Assembly (NCBI GenBank): GCA_000775715.1
Contig: JRWQ01000016.1
Location: 19,394 to 83,393, forward strand
Length of the DNA: 64,000 nucleotides
Direction: 5' to 3'
From: Vibrio tubiashii
Lineage (GTDB): Bacteria > Pseudomonadota > Gammaproteobacteria > Enterobacterales > Vibrionaceae
A model generated the notes under the pieces. It made no database searches, had not been told where the DNA came from, and was given only the letters and a program-made list of their open reading frames with translations. Of the stretch, positions 39,762-49,069 are shown in pieces (positions within the stretch are counted from its first letter, which is position 1; each line of letters begins with the position of its first letter). The translations under genes were made by a program, and so were the position numbers.

Positions 39762-41275
39762 CGATCATTCACAGCCGAGCTTGTGTTGGGGTTGAAGCGC
39801 CGTCAGTCACGGTCGAAGTGCATATCAGCAATGGAATGCCCGGTTTTTGTTTGGTCGGATTGCCAGAGACCACAGTAAAAGAGTCGCGCGACAGGGTGCG
39901 CAGTGCGATTATTAACTCGCGTTTTGAGTTCCCGGCCAAACGAATAACCGTCAACCTTGCTCCTGCTGATTTACCCAAAGAGGGCGGACGATTCGATCTG
40001 CCAATTGCGTTAGGGATATTAGCCGCTTCTGAGCAGATCCCTGTTAATGAGTTGAGCCATCAAGAGTTTATTGGTGAGCTTGCCCTCTCGGGGCAACTGA
40101 GAAGTGTCAAAGGGGTTCTTCCTGCTGCGTTAGCGGCTAATCAGGTCAAGCGCAGTTTAGTGGTGCCACATAGTAATGGTGATCAGGCTGCGTTAGTCGG
40201 TGCTGATAGACACAAGTCGGCGCAAAGCCTGATTGAAGTGTGTGCTGACTTATGTGGCCAACATAAGCTCTCTTTGCATCAAACTGAGCTGGCCAATATT
40301 AAGCCTAGCAATCAACGTGACCTACAAGACATCATAGGTCAGCAACAAGGAAAGCGTGCTTTAGAGATCGCAGCCGCTGGAAATCATAATCTGCTATTCC
40401 TTGGCCCTCCCGGAACAGGCAAGACCATGCTCGCTTCACGTTTGTGTGATTTGCTGCCTGAGATGTCTGACAATGAGGCGCTAGAGTCAGCATCGGTGGC
40501 CTCTCTGACTCAGCAAGAGATCAATGCTCATAACTGGAAACAGCGCCCATTTAGAGCGCCGCACCATTCAAGCTCTATGGCTGCGTTAGTGGGAGGTGGC
40601 ACCATCCCCAGGCCTGGAGAGATCTCTCTAGCACACAACGGATTACTATTCTTGGACGAAATGCCCGAGTTTGAGCGAAAAGTCCTCGACTCGCTACGAG
40701 AACCACTAGAATCCGGAGAGATTATTATCTCGCGCGCTCAAGGGAAAACTCGTTTCCCAGCTCGGTTTCAACTGGTAGGTGCGCTAAACCCAAGCCCAAC
40801 TGGTTACTACGAAGGAAACCAATCACGGGCTAATCCACAAACCATATTACGCTATTTAAGTCGATTGTCTGGACCATTGTTAGACAGGTTCGATATGTCG
40901 CTTGAGATTCCCGCTCTACCTAAAGGCACACTCGCGGAAGGTGGCGATAGAGGCGAATCGACCCAAGTGGTGCGTGAACGAGTGGTAGTTGCGAGAGAGA
41001 AGATGCTTGTGCGTTCAAGCAAGGTCAATGCCCTGTTAGGCAGCCGGGAGATCGAACGTTTTTGCCCATTACATAAGCAAGACGCACAGTTTTTAGAGAC
41101 TGCACTGCACCGACTAGGGCTGTCGATTCGTGCTTATCACCGGATTATCAAAGTCGCGCGCACCATTGCTGACCTCGAGGATTCGAGTAGCATCGAGCGT
41201 AGTCACTTAGCTGAAGCGTTAGGTTATCGTGCTATGGACCGTCTTCTGCGTCAGTTGACGGCCCAAGCTGTGTGA
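39752..41275 (+). CDS. comM: Branch-migration helicase ComM (YifB, Mg-chelatase family)
   Basis: AAA+ protein of 507 residues that extends heteroduplex by branch migration during natural transformation, as shown for V. cholerae ComM. An N-terminal Lon-like domain (FCLVGLPETTVKESRDRVRS) precedes the Mg-chelatase AAA+ core, with Walker A LGPPGTGKTMLA and Walker B GLLFLDEMPEF, and a C-terminal domain. It is uninterrupted. It is divergent from the ilv operon. Confidence 0.96.
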   Translation: MGLAIIHSRACVGVEAPSVTVEVHISNGMPGFCLVGLPETTVKESRDRVRSAIINSRFEFPAKRITVNLAPADLPKEGGRFDLPIALGILAASEQIPVNELSHQEFIGELALSGQLRSVKGVLPAALAANQVKRSLVVPHSNGDQAALVGADRHKSAQSLIEVCADLCGQHKLSLHQTELANIKPSNQRDLQDIIGQQQGKRALEIAAAGNHNLLFLGPPGTGKTMLASRLCDLLPEMSDNEALESASVASLTQQEINAHNWKQRPFRAPHHSSSMAALVGGGTIPRPGEISLAHNGLLFLDEMPEFERKVLDSLREPLESGEIIISRAQGKTRFPARFQLVGALNPSPTGYYEGNQSRANPQTILRYLSRLSGPLLDRFDMSLEIPALPKGTLAEGGDRGESTQVVRERVVVAREKMLVRSSKVNALLGSREIERFCPLHKQDAQFLETALHRLGLSIRAYHRIIKVARTIADLEDSSSIERSHLAEALGYRAMDRLLRQLTAQAV

Positions 41276-41293
41276 TAATGCTAGTGAGTGAGT

Positions 41294-42277
41294 TTAGAAC
41301 TGACAGTTAACACCGACCGAGAAGAGCATGCTCTTTTCATCGTAGAAATCGATGTTGGAGTCAGTTTGACCATAGCCAGCGAACGAGATAAGTGACCAGT
41401 TATCCCAGCCCATTAACCCTTTGTACTCGTATGCTGCAAATAGGCTCAACTCATCATCGTCTCGAACAACATTGTAGATTGGGTGTGAAGCGTCGTAGTT
41501 TCGACCTGTGTAACCAGCGGTCAATACAAGTTGATGGCGGTCAAAGTTTGTGAAAACTGACAGTTCTCCTTTCCAAGACGTATTGGAGAGCGCATCCCCA
41601 TCGGCATCGGTTTTTATGTAGGTAACCGAAGGCGATAAGAAGGTTCCACGGCTAATAGGGAAGCGGAAACTACCTTTGGTATAAATGGATGTTGCGTCGC
41701 GTCTAAGTAAATCTTGTTCGCTGGTTGAATACGCTTGGTGACCGGATTTTTCGCTGTCTATCTCTTTCACTGCATAGGCGGTATCTAAGCTAAAGCCCGA
41801 GTTACCAATATTGCCAAATTTAAGGCGGTAGGCGTTGCCCTCTTCATCGGTGACACCGCGAGCACTCCCCTCTTTAAATGGATCATCCCAAGTCTCTCCT
41901 GACATTATGGTCGGTAGGAAAGAGGCATCGATAACGGTGCCATTGGCTAGTTGCTGCTTAAACCCTAGCTCTAATGCCAGCGTACCAATTGCAATATCTT
42001 CGCGAGAGGTACCCATATAGATTTGCTTATCTAGACCCTGACCAAACGTGTAAGCGACATTACCTAAAAGGACAGGTATAAATTTGCTGTCGCTTTCGCC
42101 TTTTTGGGTATTGTCGGTAATTGTCGCGCTGTTGTCGGTATTAAAGTTAGATTCAGAAGCGGTAAAACCAGCACTGAGAGAGAGTTCTCCGCTAATGCCT
42201 GCTGAGCTAGAAATTTTCGCCATCGCGGGCGTGCTACTCAGTATTGCGAGAGCAATAAGAGTGGATCTTTTTATCAT
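41294..42277 (-). CDS. Probable outer-membrane beta-barrel protein (DUF2860-like)
   Basis: A 327-residue protein with a signal peptide (cleavage near PAMA/KIS). The rest is alternating beta-strand sequence ending in Phe (SVGVNCQF), the usual C-terminal signal for barrel assembly. It resembles the DUF2860 proteins common in Vibrio; the family name is from memory and moderately sure. Function unknown; possibly a porin or channel. It is convergent with comM. Confidence 0.7.
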   Translation of the reverse strand: MIKRSTLIALAILSSTPAMAKISSSAGISGELSLSAGFTASESNFNTDNSATITDNTQKGESDSKFIPVLLGNVAYTFGQGLDKQIYMGTSREDIAIGTLALELGFKQQLANGTVIDASFLPTIMSGETWDDPFKEGSARGVTDEEGNAYRLKFGNIGNSGFSLDTAYAVKEIDSEKSGHQAYSTSEQDLLRRDATSIYTKGSFRFPISRGTFLSPSVTYIKTDADGDALSNTSWKGELSVFTNFDRHQLVLTAGYTGRNYDASHPIYNVVRDDDELSLFAAYEYKGLMGWDNWSLISFAGYGQTDSNIDFYDEKSMLFSVGVNCQF

Positions 42278-42457
42278 TATGGATTCTCCATAGTGTAAAC
42301 CTAGTCACTGATTCGATCTGGTTGAAGAGCAATAGAACTACTCTGACCATAGTTAGAGTAGTTTCAAACTTTCCAATGACTTGTATAATCACACGCTGCT
42401 CTATTATTCATCAATGAAAGTTTGTTAATTTTTTAATACATCACAATTATTTATCTT

Positions 42458-43339
42458 ATGTTGGCTCACTTACTCCTTGTTCTAAATGCTAGTTTGGTTA
42501 TCTTCAACTCTGCGCTTTGCTCAATTGCGATCTGTGTGGTAGCCATTGTTAAGTTGGTTTTGCCAACAGCTGTACTTAAAGCGTACGCCACCCAGTTAGC
42601 GAACAAAATCATGTGGTTGTGGGCGACAATTAATGCTGTCATTCTCAATGTCTCTAACCGCGTGGAATGGGATGTTCAAGGTGGTGAAGAGCTTAAAAAA
42701 GATGGCTGGTACTTAATGATCAGCAATCACCTTAGTTGGACTGATATTGTTGTACTGTGCTGTGTGTTCAAAGATCGCATCCCTATGCCTAAGTTTTTTC
42801 TTAAGCAGCAACTGCTATATGTTCCATTTATTGGTATGGCTTGTTGGGCATTGGATATGCCCTTTATGCGTCGATACTCACGCGAATACTTGATTCGCCA
42901 CCCAGAAAAGCGTGGACAAGATTTAGCAACGACACGTCGTTCTTGTGCCAAATTCAAACACACGCCGACAACAGTTGTGAACTACGTCGAAGGGACGCGT
43001 TTTACTTCAGAAAAACAGCGTAAGAGCAAAGCGGGTTATCAATATCTTTTGCAACCTAAAACTGGTGGTATTGCCTACACACTAGCGGCGATGGGGGACC
43101 AATTTGAAAACATCATTGATGTTACTTTGGCTTACCCTGAAAACACGAACAAGCCGTTTAAAGATATATTGATGGGCAGGATGACCAAGATAGTGGTTCG
43201 CACACAAGTGTTACCTGTCGATGAGCAAGTACGAGGGGATTACTTTAACGATAAGCCATATAAACGTCAGTTTCAGCAGTGGCTAGGGGATGTTTGGCAA
43301 CAAAAGGACAAGGCTTTAGAGAAGATATACAAACAGTAA
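42458..43339 (+). CDS. 1-acyl-glycerol-3-phosphate acyltransferase family protein (YihG-like)
   Basis: Membrane acyltransferase of 293 residues. The N-terminal hydrophobic region covers about 1-60. The PlsC motif I is NHLSWTDIV, followed by the PFMRRYSREYLIRHPEKRG stretch and motif III VNYVEGTRF. It closely resembles E. coli YihG, a probable lysophosphatidic-acid acyltransferase. No clear Shine-Dalgarno is seen. It is convergent with dsbA. Confidence 0.88.
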   Translation: MLAHLLLVLNASLVIFNSALCSIAICVVAIVKLVLPTAVLKAYATQLANKIMWLWATINAVILNVSNRVEWDVQGGEELKKDGWYLMISNHLSWTDIVVLCCVFKDRIPMPKFFLKQQLLYVPFIGMACWALDMPFMRRYSREYLIRHPEKRGQDLATTRRSCAKFKHTPTTVVNYVEGTRFTSEKQRKSKAGYQYLLQPKTGGIAYTLAAMGDQFENIIDVTLAYPENTNKPFKDILMGRMTKIVVRTQVLPVDEQVRGDYFNDKPYKRQFQQWLGDVWQQKDKALEKIYKQ

Positions 43340-43340
43340 A

Positions 43341-43368
43341 GGGAGCCCAATTTGCGCGCTGAGCTCCC
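43341..43368 (+). terminator. Possible terminator between yihG-like gene and dsbA
   Basis: GGGAGC / GCTCCC stem with a 16-nt loop and a short GTTT tail, just after the acyltransferase stop. Only a modest candidate. Confidence 0.45.
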
Positions 43369-43378
43369 GTTTGAATCG

Positions 43379-43969
43379 TTACTTTTTCAGTAGGAAGTTC
43401 ACAATTTGGTAGAACTCGTCAGCGGTACGAGCTTGAACCAAGTAGCGATTATTGACTACAACTGCTGGCACACCTTGAATCCCTGCTTGCTTGAAGTTCT
43501 TGTCAAAGCGTCGCACCATTGAATCTACCGCAAAGCCGTTAAAAGCGGCGTCATATTTTTTCCCATCAATACCTTCATCAATGAATATCTGACGCAATTG
43601 CTCGTCATTCTTTGGCGCTTGCTTGAGGTTGTGAATACGGTTAAACATTACTGCAGACATCTTGTCTTCTACCTTGAGAGAAACCATAGTCGCGTATGCT
43701 TTGCTCATCGACATACCCATGCTTCCACCCATAAAAGAAACATGATTCTTTTGCAGTTTTACCCCTTCAGGAAGCTTAGTTTTTAGGTTCGCAATCAATG
43801 GCTCAAAGCTGTGGCAGTGAGGGCAGTAGAACGAAAAGAACTCAGTGACGGTTGGCTTTTTCGAGGCTTCAAGGTCGAGAACTTGGTAGTGTTCACCTTC
43901 CTTGAACTGTTCGGCATGAACTGAAAAACTAAGCAGCAAGGAAACGACAAGTGTGAACAGCTTTTTCAT
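43379..43969 (-). CDS. dsbA: Periplasmic thiol:disulfide oxidoreductase DsbA
   Basis: Introduces disulfide bonds into exported proteins; 196 residues. The signal peptide is about residues 1-19 (ends HAE), the active site CPHC is at 49-52 in a thioredoxin fold, a helical insert follows, and the cis-proline loop GVPAVVV is near the C-terminus. It follows srkA by 26 nt, the order known from E. coli. Confidence 0.97.
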   Translation of the reverse strand: MKKLFTLVVSLLLSFSVHAEQFKEGEHYQVLDLEASKKPTVTEFFSFYCPHCHSFEPLIANLKTKLPEGVKLQKNHVSFMGGSMGMSMSKAYATMVSLKVEDKMSAVMFNRIHNLKQAPKNDEQLRQIFIDEGIDGKKYDAAFNGFAVDSMVRRFDKNFKQAGIQGVPAVVVNNRYLVQARTADEFYQIVNFLLKK

Positions 43970-43995
43970 TATTATACTCCATTAAATAGGCTTGA

Positions 43996-44982
43996 TTACC
44001 ACTGCGGCATAAGCGAGAGCGGTGGTTCATCTAGTGTAGAAATTTGCTCCTTAAAAGCAAGCACCTGACTCTCCCAATATTTTGGATCATTAAACCAAGG
44101 AAAAGCGAGAGGAAATGCCGGATCTTGCCACCGTTTTGCTAACCATGCCATGTAGTGCACCATACGTAGACCGCGTAGAGGCTCGATTAGTTTCAACTCA
44201 CTAGGGTTGAAGTCGTTAAATTCCTCGTACGCTTCTAAAATAATATCAAGCTGCATTAGCTTATCGGTGCGCTCTCCGTTTAGTAGCATCCACAAGTCTT
44301 GTATAGCTGGACCATTACGTGAATCATCAAGGTCGACAAACATAGGGCCATCGCGCCATAGAATGTTACCAGGGTGGCAGTCACCGTGCAGGCGAATGAT
44401 GTTGGTTGAATCATCCCAGTGATTTTCGAGCGACTTAATCAGCAAGTCGAGGTCGTTGAAAAAGGCATTTTCTAAGTGCATCGGAATAAACTGAGAATTC
44501 TGCAACAGCTTGCGCGGCTGATAGACATACTCTTCGAGCCCAATGGTTGAGCGATGCTTGAAGGTATGCTTTGCGCCGACTTTGTGGATTCGACCTAAAA
44601 AGCGCCCAACCCCTTCCAACTGTTCTAGGTTGTCGACTTCAAATTGCCGACCACCAACACTTTCAAACAGAGCAAAAAGGTAGCCCTGGTAGTGATGGAG
44701 CGTGTGACCATTGAGAATCACAGGAGGTGCAACTGGAATCTCGGACTCAATTAACTCGAGGGTGAAGTCGTGTTCTTCTTGAATCTGTTCTTGGCTCCAG
44801 CGTTCCGGGCGATAAAACTTGACTACATAGCGCTGGCGCTCTTCATCGGTAAACTGGTAGACGCGGTTTTCGTAGCTGTTGAGAGCTAAAAATCCAGACT
44901 CGGCCCGAATACCAATGCTCTCGAGGGCATACCACATAAAGTCAGGTGTCAAAGCATCAAAGTTAAAGGCTTGCTGTTTCAT
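43996..44982 (-). CDS. srkA: Stress-response Ser/Thr kinase SrkA (YihE/RdoA)
   Basis: Kinase of the choline-kinase-like fold, 328 residues, which in E. coli counters stress-induced death. The loop LNSYENRVYQF precedes the ATP lysine VVKFYRPERW, and the catalytic and metal sites are RLHGDCHPGNILW and FVDLDDSRNGP. The frame opens to 45018, but upstream codons overlap the ccoG terminator; ATG 44982 (MKQQAFNFDALTPD) aligns with homologues. Confidence 0.93.
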   Translation of the reverse strand: MKQQAFNFDALTPDFMWYALESIGIRAESGFLALNSYENRVYQFTDEERQRYVVKFYRPERWSQEQIQEEHDFTLELIESEIPVAPPVILNGHTLHHYQGYLFALFESVGGRQFEVDNLEQLEGVGRFLGRIHKVGAKHTFKHRSTIGLEEYVYQPRKLLQNSQFIPMHLENAFFNDLDLLIKSLENHWDDSTNIIRLHGDCHPGNILWRDGPMFVDLDDSRNGPAIQDLWMLLNGERTDKLMQLDIILEAYEEFNDFNPSELKLIEPLRGLRMVHYMAWLAKRWQDPAFPLAFPWFNDPKYWESQVLAFKEQISTLDEPPLSLMPQW

Positions 44983-44988
44983 AAAATA

Positions 44989-45014
44989 AAAGAGGCTCAT
45001 TGCTGAGCCTCTTT
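44989..45014 (-). terminator. Terminator of ccoG
   Basis: AAAGAGGCTCA / TGAGCCTCTTT, an 11-bp perfect stem with a 4-nt loop and a U-rich tail on the minus strand, between ccoG and srkA and ending within 10 nt of the srkA start. Confidence 0.87.
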
Positions 45015-45037
45015 CCATATTTGTGAGTAGATTGCGC

Positions 45038-46456
45038 TTAGAGTTTTTTAATAAAGCGGCTTTCTACTTCAATCGTGAAGTCTTCGCTATCGGACAGTAT
45101 AAACTGAATTGTTGAAACTGGAGAGCTGAGTTTGTCGGGATTGACGCCTAAGCTCATCGGTAGACTAAGTACCTCGCCAGGTTCCACTAGGATAGTTTGC
45201 TTGCCATACCAAGAGGCATCGCTAAGTCCTTCAACAGTGAGTTTATACTCTTGTTCCTGTTGAGTTTTATTGATTATTTTCAGTGTATAGGTGTTTTCTA
45301 TTTCGCCTAAACCATTAACGCGGAATAGCTGATTTCTATCGCGCAGAACACTTAAGCCTGCTGGTTCAACACTGGCGATCTGGACGAAGAACAGGCCAAT
45401 CATCACTAGTAACACAGCCCCGTAGCCAAGTAATTTAGGGCGCGCAACCTTGGTGTGCTTACCGGACAAGCGATGTTCAGTGGTGTAGCTGATTAGGTCT
45501 TTTTCATAACCCATACGGCTCATGGTTTGGTTACATGCATCGATACAGGCACCACAGTTAATACACTCGTACTGAAGACCATCGCGGATATCAATACCGG
45601 TCGGGCAGACCTGAACACATAAATCACAGTCGATACAATCACCTAAGCCTAACGCTTTTGGATCGGCTTTGCGTGAACGTGGCCCGCGAGCTTCGCCACG
45701 TTTGGTATCGTAGCCAACGATAAAAGTATCTTTATCAAACATAGCGGACTGGAAGCGCGCGTAAGGGCACATATGGATACAGACAATCGAGCGCATCCAC
45801 CCAGCATTGGCGTAGGTACAAATAGCAAAGAATAGCACCCAGAATACCGGCCAAAACTCGGCATCTAAGGTGAAGAACCCAACCACAAGCTCTTTGATTG
45901 GCACAAAGTAACCGGTAAAGGTAAAGCCTGTCGCCAGCGCTATTGACCACCATGCGAGGTGCTTAACACCTTTGCGCAGTGCTAAGTTACCTGTAATTTT
46001 TCCTGAATCTTGCTTACGGCGCTTGTTGGCACTGCCTTCGAGCTTCTCCTCGAACCAGATATACATAAAGGTCCACACGGTTTGTGGACACAAGTAACCA
46101 CACCATACTCGACCTAAAAAGGTAGTGATAAAAAACAGGCCAAATGCAGCGATCATAAATAGTAGCGCTAGCAGAGTCAGATCTTGAGGGTAAAGTGTGG
46201 TACCAAAGAAGTTAAATTGCTGATTACCGATGTCGAGCAGTACCGCTTGGCGCTCACCATAAGGGATCCAAGGTATTAGTGCGAAAAGAACTAATAGGAA
46301 CCAGCCACCATAGCGGCGCAATTTCTGAAAGGTACCTTTGCTTTCACGTACATATATGCGGTTGTTTGGGTTGAACCTGTCCCCTTTCGTTTTGTGTGTC
46401 TTGGGGTTAAAGGTCTTGGGAGTCACATCTTTGATATCGATTTTATCCTGACTCAT
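45038..46456 (-). CDS. ccoG: cbb3 cytochrome c oxidase accessory protein CcoG
   Basis: Membrane iron-sulfur protein of 472 residues involved in copper supply to cbb3 oxidase. Several membrane segments are visible; CGYLCPQTVW follows the second. Two ferredoxin-type clusters, CIDCDLCVQVCP and CINCGACIDACN, precede a last membrane segment and an Ig-like FixG C-terminal domain. The ccoNOP genes are not in the window. Confidence 0.93.
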   Translation of the reverse strand: MSQDKIDIKDVTPKTFNPKTHKTKGDRFNPNNRIYVRESKGTFQKLRRYGGWFLLVLFALIPWIPYGERQAVLLDIGNQQFNFFGTTLYPQDLTLLALLFMIAAFGLFFITTFLGRVWCGYLCPQTVWTFMYIWFEEKLEGSANKRRKQDSGKITGNLALRKGVKHLAWWSIALATGFTFTGYFVPIKELVVGFFTLDAEFWPVFWVLFFAICTYANAGWMRSIVCIHMCPYARFQSAMFDKDTFIVGYDTKRGEARGPRSRKADPKALGLGDCIDCDLCVQVCPTGIDIRDGLQYECINCGACIDACNQTMSRMGYEKDLISYTTEHRLSGKHTKVARPKLLGYGAVLLVMIGLFFVQIASVEPAGLSVLRDRNQLFRVNGLGEIENTYTLKIINKTQQEQEYKLTVEGLSDASWYGKQTILVEPGEVLSLPMSLGVNPDKLSSPVSTIQFILSDSEDFTIEVESRFIKKL

Positions 46457-46660
46457 TACGCTTCCTTCTGGGCTAAATGGTGTGATTTATTGGTTTCACA
46501 CTCTGTCGACATTGCTATTTTAGTAAGCTCTTATGGACGGCGATTATATACGCAATAACATTTTTATTTCTTTAACGCTATCAACCTTTAACAACAAAGA
46601 ACACTGCAGTTTTATAAATAAATCGCCTAACAGTTGGAGTTATGGAATCAAACAGATATA

Positions 46661-46685
46661 AAAAAAGCGACGTAAGGTCGCTTTT
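46661..46685 (-). terminator. Terminator of yihD
   Basis: AAAAGCGAC / GTCGCTTTT, a 9-bp stem with a 5-nt loop and U-run on the minus strand, 18 nt past the yihD stop. The gap 46457-46660 shows nothing else. Confidence 0.88.
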
Positions 46686-46702
46686 AGTTAGGGATTCTGG
46701 GG

Positions 46703-46969
46703 TTAGTCGATAAGACCACGCGCACGCAAAATAGCGGTTTTAAAGTCATCCTCTTGGTCTTTTTTAAGGCCAGGAATCATTTCATCTTTCTCGCTGTTAC
46801 GCATTTTTAGGTGATAGATAAGAACATCGTCTGTTAGGTCTTCTAGCTTACCTTCGTAACCAGCCTCTTGGGCTAATTTAACAATCATTTGCAGAAGATT
46901 AAGGTCTTGCTCTTTTTGCCATTCAGGCTCTAGTAGCTCTAATAGCTCCTCAATACGGTGACACTTCAT
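46703..46969 (-). CDS. yihD: YihD family protein (DUF1040)
   Basis: Cytoplasmic protein of 88 residues, alpha-helical and acidic ([20 protein letters not shown], then [20 protein letters not shown]). It matches E. coli YihD closely along its length; function unknown. The ATG at 46969 aligns with the family; the upstream in-frame start at 46984 does not. Confidence 0.9.
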   Translation of the reverse strand: MKCHRIEELLELLEPEWQKEQDLNLLQMIVKLAQEAGYEGKLEDLTDDVLIYHLKMRNSEKDEMIPGLKKDQEDDFKTAILRARGLID

Positions 46970-47036
46970 CGGCTTTCTCCACAATATTTATAATGGTTTG
47001 CTGCTAAAGGTATCAAATTGAAGAAATGAAGGTAAG

Positions 47037-47065
47037 AAAAAAGCGCAGTCAGCGCTGCGCTTTTT
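47037..47065 (-). terminator. Terminator of the 55-codon gene
   Basis: AAAAAGCGCAG / CTGCGCTTTTT, an 11-bp perfect stem with a 6-nt loop, U-run on either strand. It starts 2 nt past the stop of the small minus-strand gene. Confidence 0.9.
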
Positions 47066-47067
47066 AA

Positions 47068-47235
47068 TTAAGCTGCCTTGGTGACTTTCGCTGTAGTTAC
47101 TGCCATTAGGGCGGTTTTTTCGACTAAAGTCATTGCTGGAGCTGATCTTTTTGCCACTGGAGTAGAAACAAATCCACTGCGGCGGCGCATCGCACTGCGG
47201 TTCGTGTGCGAAAACCTGACTGTTGTTGGGCGCAT
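47068..47235 (-). CDS. Small basic protein of unknown function
   Basis: A 55-codon frame missed by usual length limits. It begins MRPTTVRFSHTNRSAMRRR and ends TTAKVTKAA; it is rich in Arg, Lys, Ser and Thr with almost no acidic residues and no clear membrane segment. Support: ATG with an AGG-containing Shine-Dalgarno and a stop directly before a strong terminator. The 65-codon frame on the plus strand over the same bases looks like its shadow. I do not recognise it; it could be a small DNA- or RNA-binding protein. Confidence 0.6.
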   Translation of the reverse strand: MRPTTVRFSHTNRSAMRRRSGFVSTPVAKRSAPAMTLVEKTALMAVTTAKVTKAA

Positions 47236-47278
47236 TCAGTTACCTAACTGTCAGGCATATCCATTGCCAATGTAATGG

Positions 47279-47380
47279 CCTGATTAATTATGGGCTTGAT
47301 TCATTGCTGAAACTAAGCTCTTTTGGCTTGCGCCAATCCGTACTATTAATCAGGAATGTTGATATGCAAGCATATCAACA
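47279..47380. promoter_or_regulatory. Palindrome-rich control region between the 55-codon gene and the Spo0M-like gene
   Basis: The divergent gap 47236-47527 holds a perfect 11-bp-arm palindrome TGTTGATATGC-AA-GCATATCAACA (47357-47380), an inverted pair CCTGATTAAT (47279-47288) and ATTAATCAGG (47345-47354), and a small stem TTGGC-TTGC-GCCAA (47323-47336). The first looks like a regulator operator. The others could be operators or an RNA fold. Confidence 0.6.
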
Positions 47381-47527
47381 ATTAGATTAGCATTATCAAT
47401 ACGATTGGTCGATATTTAATCGATCACGAATCGATACAAATATGTGAAGATGTCTGTGGTAGTGTTACAGCAAAGCAGATTAGTATGAAAGTAATCGACG
47501 GGTTTCATTTGTGCCAAGGAGGTATTG

Positions 47528-48325
47528 ATGTCGTTATTTAAGAAAACCCTGGCCAGTTTTGGTATCGGATCGGCCAAGGTCGATTCTGTCTTGCAGCAAG
47601 AAGTTTTGTATCCAGGACAAAAAGTGAATATCACCATCCATGTTTATGGTGGCTCAACTGCGCAAGAGATCGATAACATAGATCTGAAGCTCTATTGTCG
47701 TTACATCAAAGAAGTCCCAGAAAATCCAGACAAGGATAAACACAACGCAAGTAGAATGCGTCGTGTTCCTGCAAGTTATGTATTGGCTAAGTGGTCATTG
47801 CCTTATGCATTTACTATTGCGCCTGGGGAGTCACGTGATTTTGAAATAGAGCTTGATGTGCCGTGGAACACGCCAGTAACGATCGGTGACTCTAAGGTGT
47901 GGTTGGAAACAGGCTTAGATATCGCGATGGCTAAAGATCCAACCGATAAAGACATTCTCACAGTGAGACCAGACCCGCTACTTGATGGTATCTTTACCGC
48001 ACTTGAAGAGCAGGGGTTACGCATTCGCCAGGTAGAATGTGAAGAAGTGGATGGCTTTGCGATGCCTTTTGTTCAGGAGTTTGAGTTCGTACCAACCACT
48101 GGGCCTTTCCACGGACGTTGGCGAGAGCTTGAAGTCGTCGCCTATCGCACAGAAGATACCTTGCAAATGTGGTTTGAGATTGATCGCCATAGGCAAGGTG
48201 CGAAAGGTATGCTTGCGAGTCTATTGGGCTTGGGAGACCTGAAGCGTCAGATGGAAATTCCTCTGCATACTTCGGCGCAAGAGGCAGGCGCACAAGTGGT
48301 TGCTTATTTGGATGCCCATTCGTAG
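47528..48325 (+). CDS. Spo0M-like (sporulation-control protein) family protein
   Basis: A 265-residue cytoplasmic protein of the SpoOM family, an arrestin-like beta-sandwich: MSLFKKTLASFGIGSAKVDS, LYPGQKVNITIHVYGGS, WSLPYAFTIAPGES and the C-terminal EIDRHRQGAKGML. In Bacillus, Spo0M affects sporulation; its role in Vibrio is unknown. ATG 47528 sits 5 nt after a full AAGGAGG Shine-Dalgarno. Confidence 0.85.
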   Translation: MSLFKKTLASFGIGSAKVDSVLQQEVLYPGQKVNITIHVYGGSTAQEIDNIDLKLYCRYIKEVPENPDKDKHNASRMRRVPASYVLAKWSLPYAFTIAPGESRDFEIELDVPWNTPVTIGDSKVWLETGLDIAMAKDPTDKDILTVRPDPLLDGIFTALEEQGLRIRQVECEEVDGFAMPFVQEFEFVPTTGPFHGRWRELEVVAYRTEDTLQMWFEIDRHRQGAKGMLASLLGLGDLKRQMEIPLHTSAQEAGAQVVAYLDAHS

Positions 48326-48415
48326 CTCAACCCTAAAAGCTTTCAGCTTACATGTGTAAGCTTAATGTGCGATACTCTGGAGTAATTATTCCACTTTATC
48401 CAGAGTAGAGCATGT

Positions 48416-49069
48416 ATGTCTGCCAATTCTCCCTCTGAATACAGCGCTAAAGAAGAGTTTGCCAATACACTGACCCATGCTTTTGGTATGGTGCTGAGTA
48501 TTGTCGGCTTGGTGCTGTTACTGATTAAATCGACCACGCACAATGCCGATGCGTTGACTTTTACGAGTATGAGTATCTATGGCACCAGCATGATTGTGCT
48601 GTTTTTAGCTTCGACTCTCTACCATGCAATTCCATACAAACGTGCTAAACGAGCGCTGAAAACCTTCGATCATTGTGCCATCTACCTGCTTATTGCGGGC
48701 AGCTACACACCATTTCTTTTGGTAAGCCTACGAACACCGCTCGCCGTTGGTTTAATGGCAGTGATATGGGGTATCGCGTTATTTGGTATTGTGATGAAGT
48801 TGGCGTTTGTTTACCGTTTTAAGAAGTTGTCACTGGTCACTTACTTGGCGATGGGATGGCTATCCTTGATCGTGATTTACCAACTGGCGATGAACATAGA
48901 GGTCGGTGGATTGACTCTGCTCGCTGCTGGGGGAGTGATCTACTCATTGGGAGTGATCTTTTATGTTGCAAAGCGCATCCCTTATAACCACGCTATTTGG
49001 CATGGTTTTGTCTTGGCGGGATGCGCCTGCCACTTCTTTGCTATCTATTTCTATGTCGACCCTATTTAG
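48416..49069 (+). CDS. trhA: PAQR/hemolysin-III family membrane protein TrhA
   Basis: Seven-helix membrane protein of 217 residues of the hemolysin III/YqfA family. Family marks are [47 protein letters not shown] in the middle (two adjacent motifs) and [19 protein letters not shown] at the end. In E. coli TrhA affects membrane energetics; not a proven toxin. Its stop overlaps the convergent DUF3157 stop. Confidence 0.9.
   Translation: MSANSPSEYSAKEEFANTLTHAFGMVLSIVGLVLLLIKSTTHNADALTFTSMSIYGTSMIVLFLASTLYHAIPYKRAKRALKTFDHCAIYLLIAGSYTPFLLVSLRTPLAVGLMAVIWGIALFGIVMKLAFVYRFKKLSLVTYLAMGWLSLIVIYQLAMNIEVGGLTLLAAGGVIYSLGVIFYVAKRIPYNHAIWHGFVLAGCACHFFAIYFYVDPI

Noticed and set aside
46482..46503. TGTGA...TCACA pair upstream of ccoG as a CRP site
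   Set aside because: The half-sites are about 10 bp apart, not the required 6.
47078..47275. 65-codon plus-strand frame
   Set aside because: It runs antisense over the minus-strand 55-codon gene, has no Shine-Dalgarno or family likeness, and is taken as a shadow.
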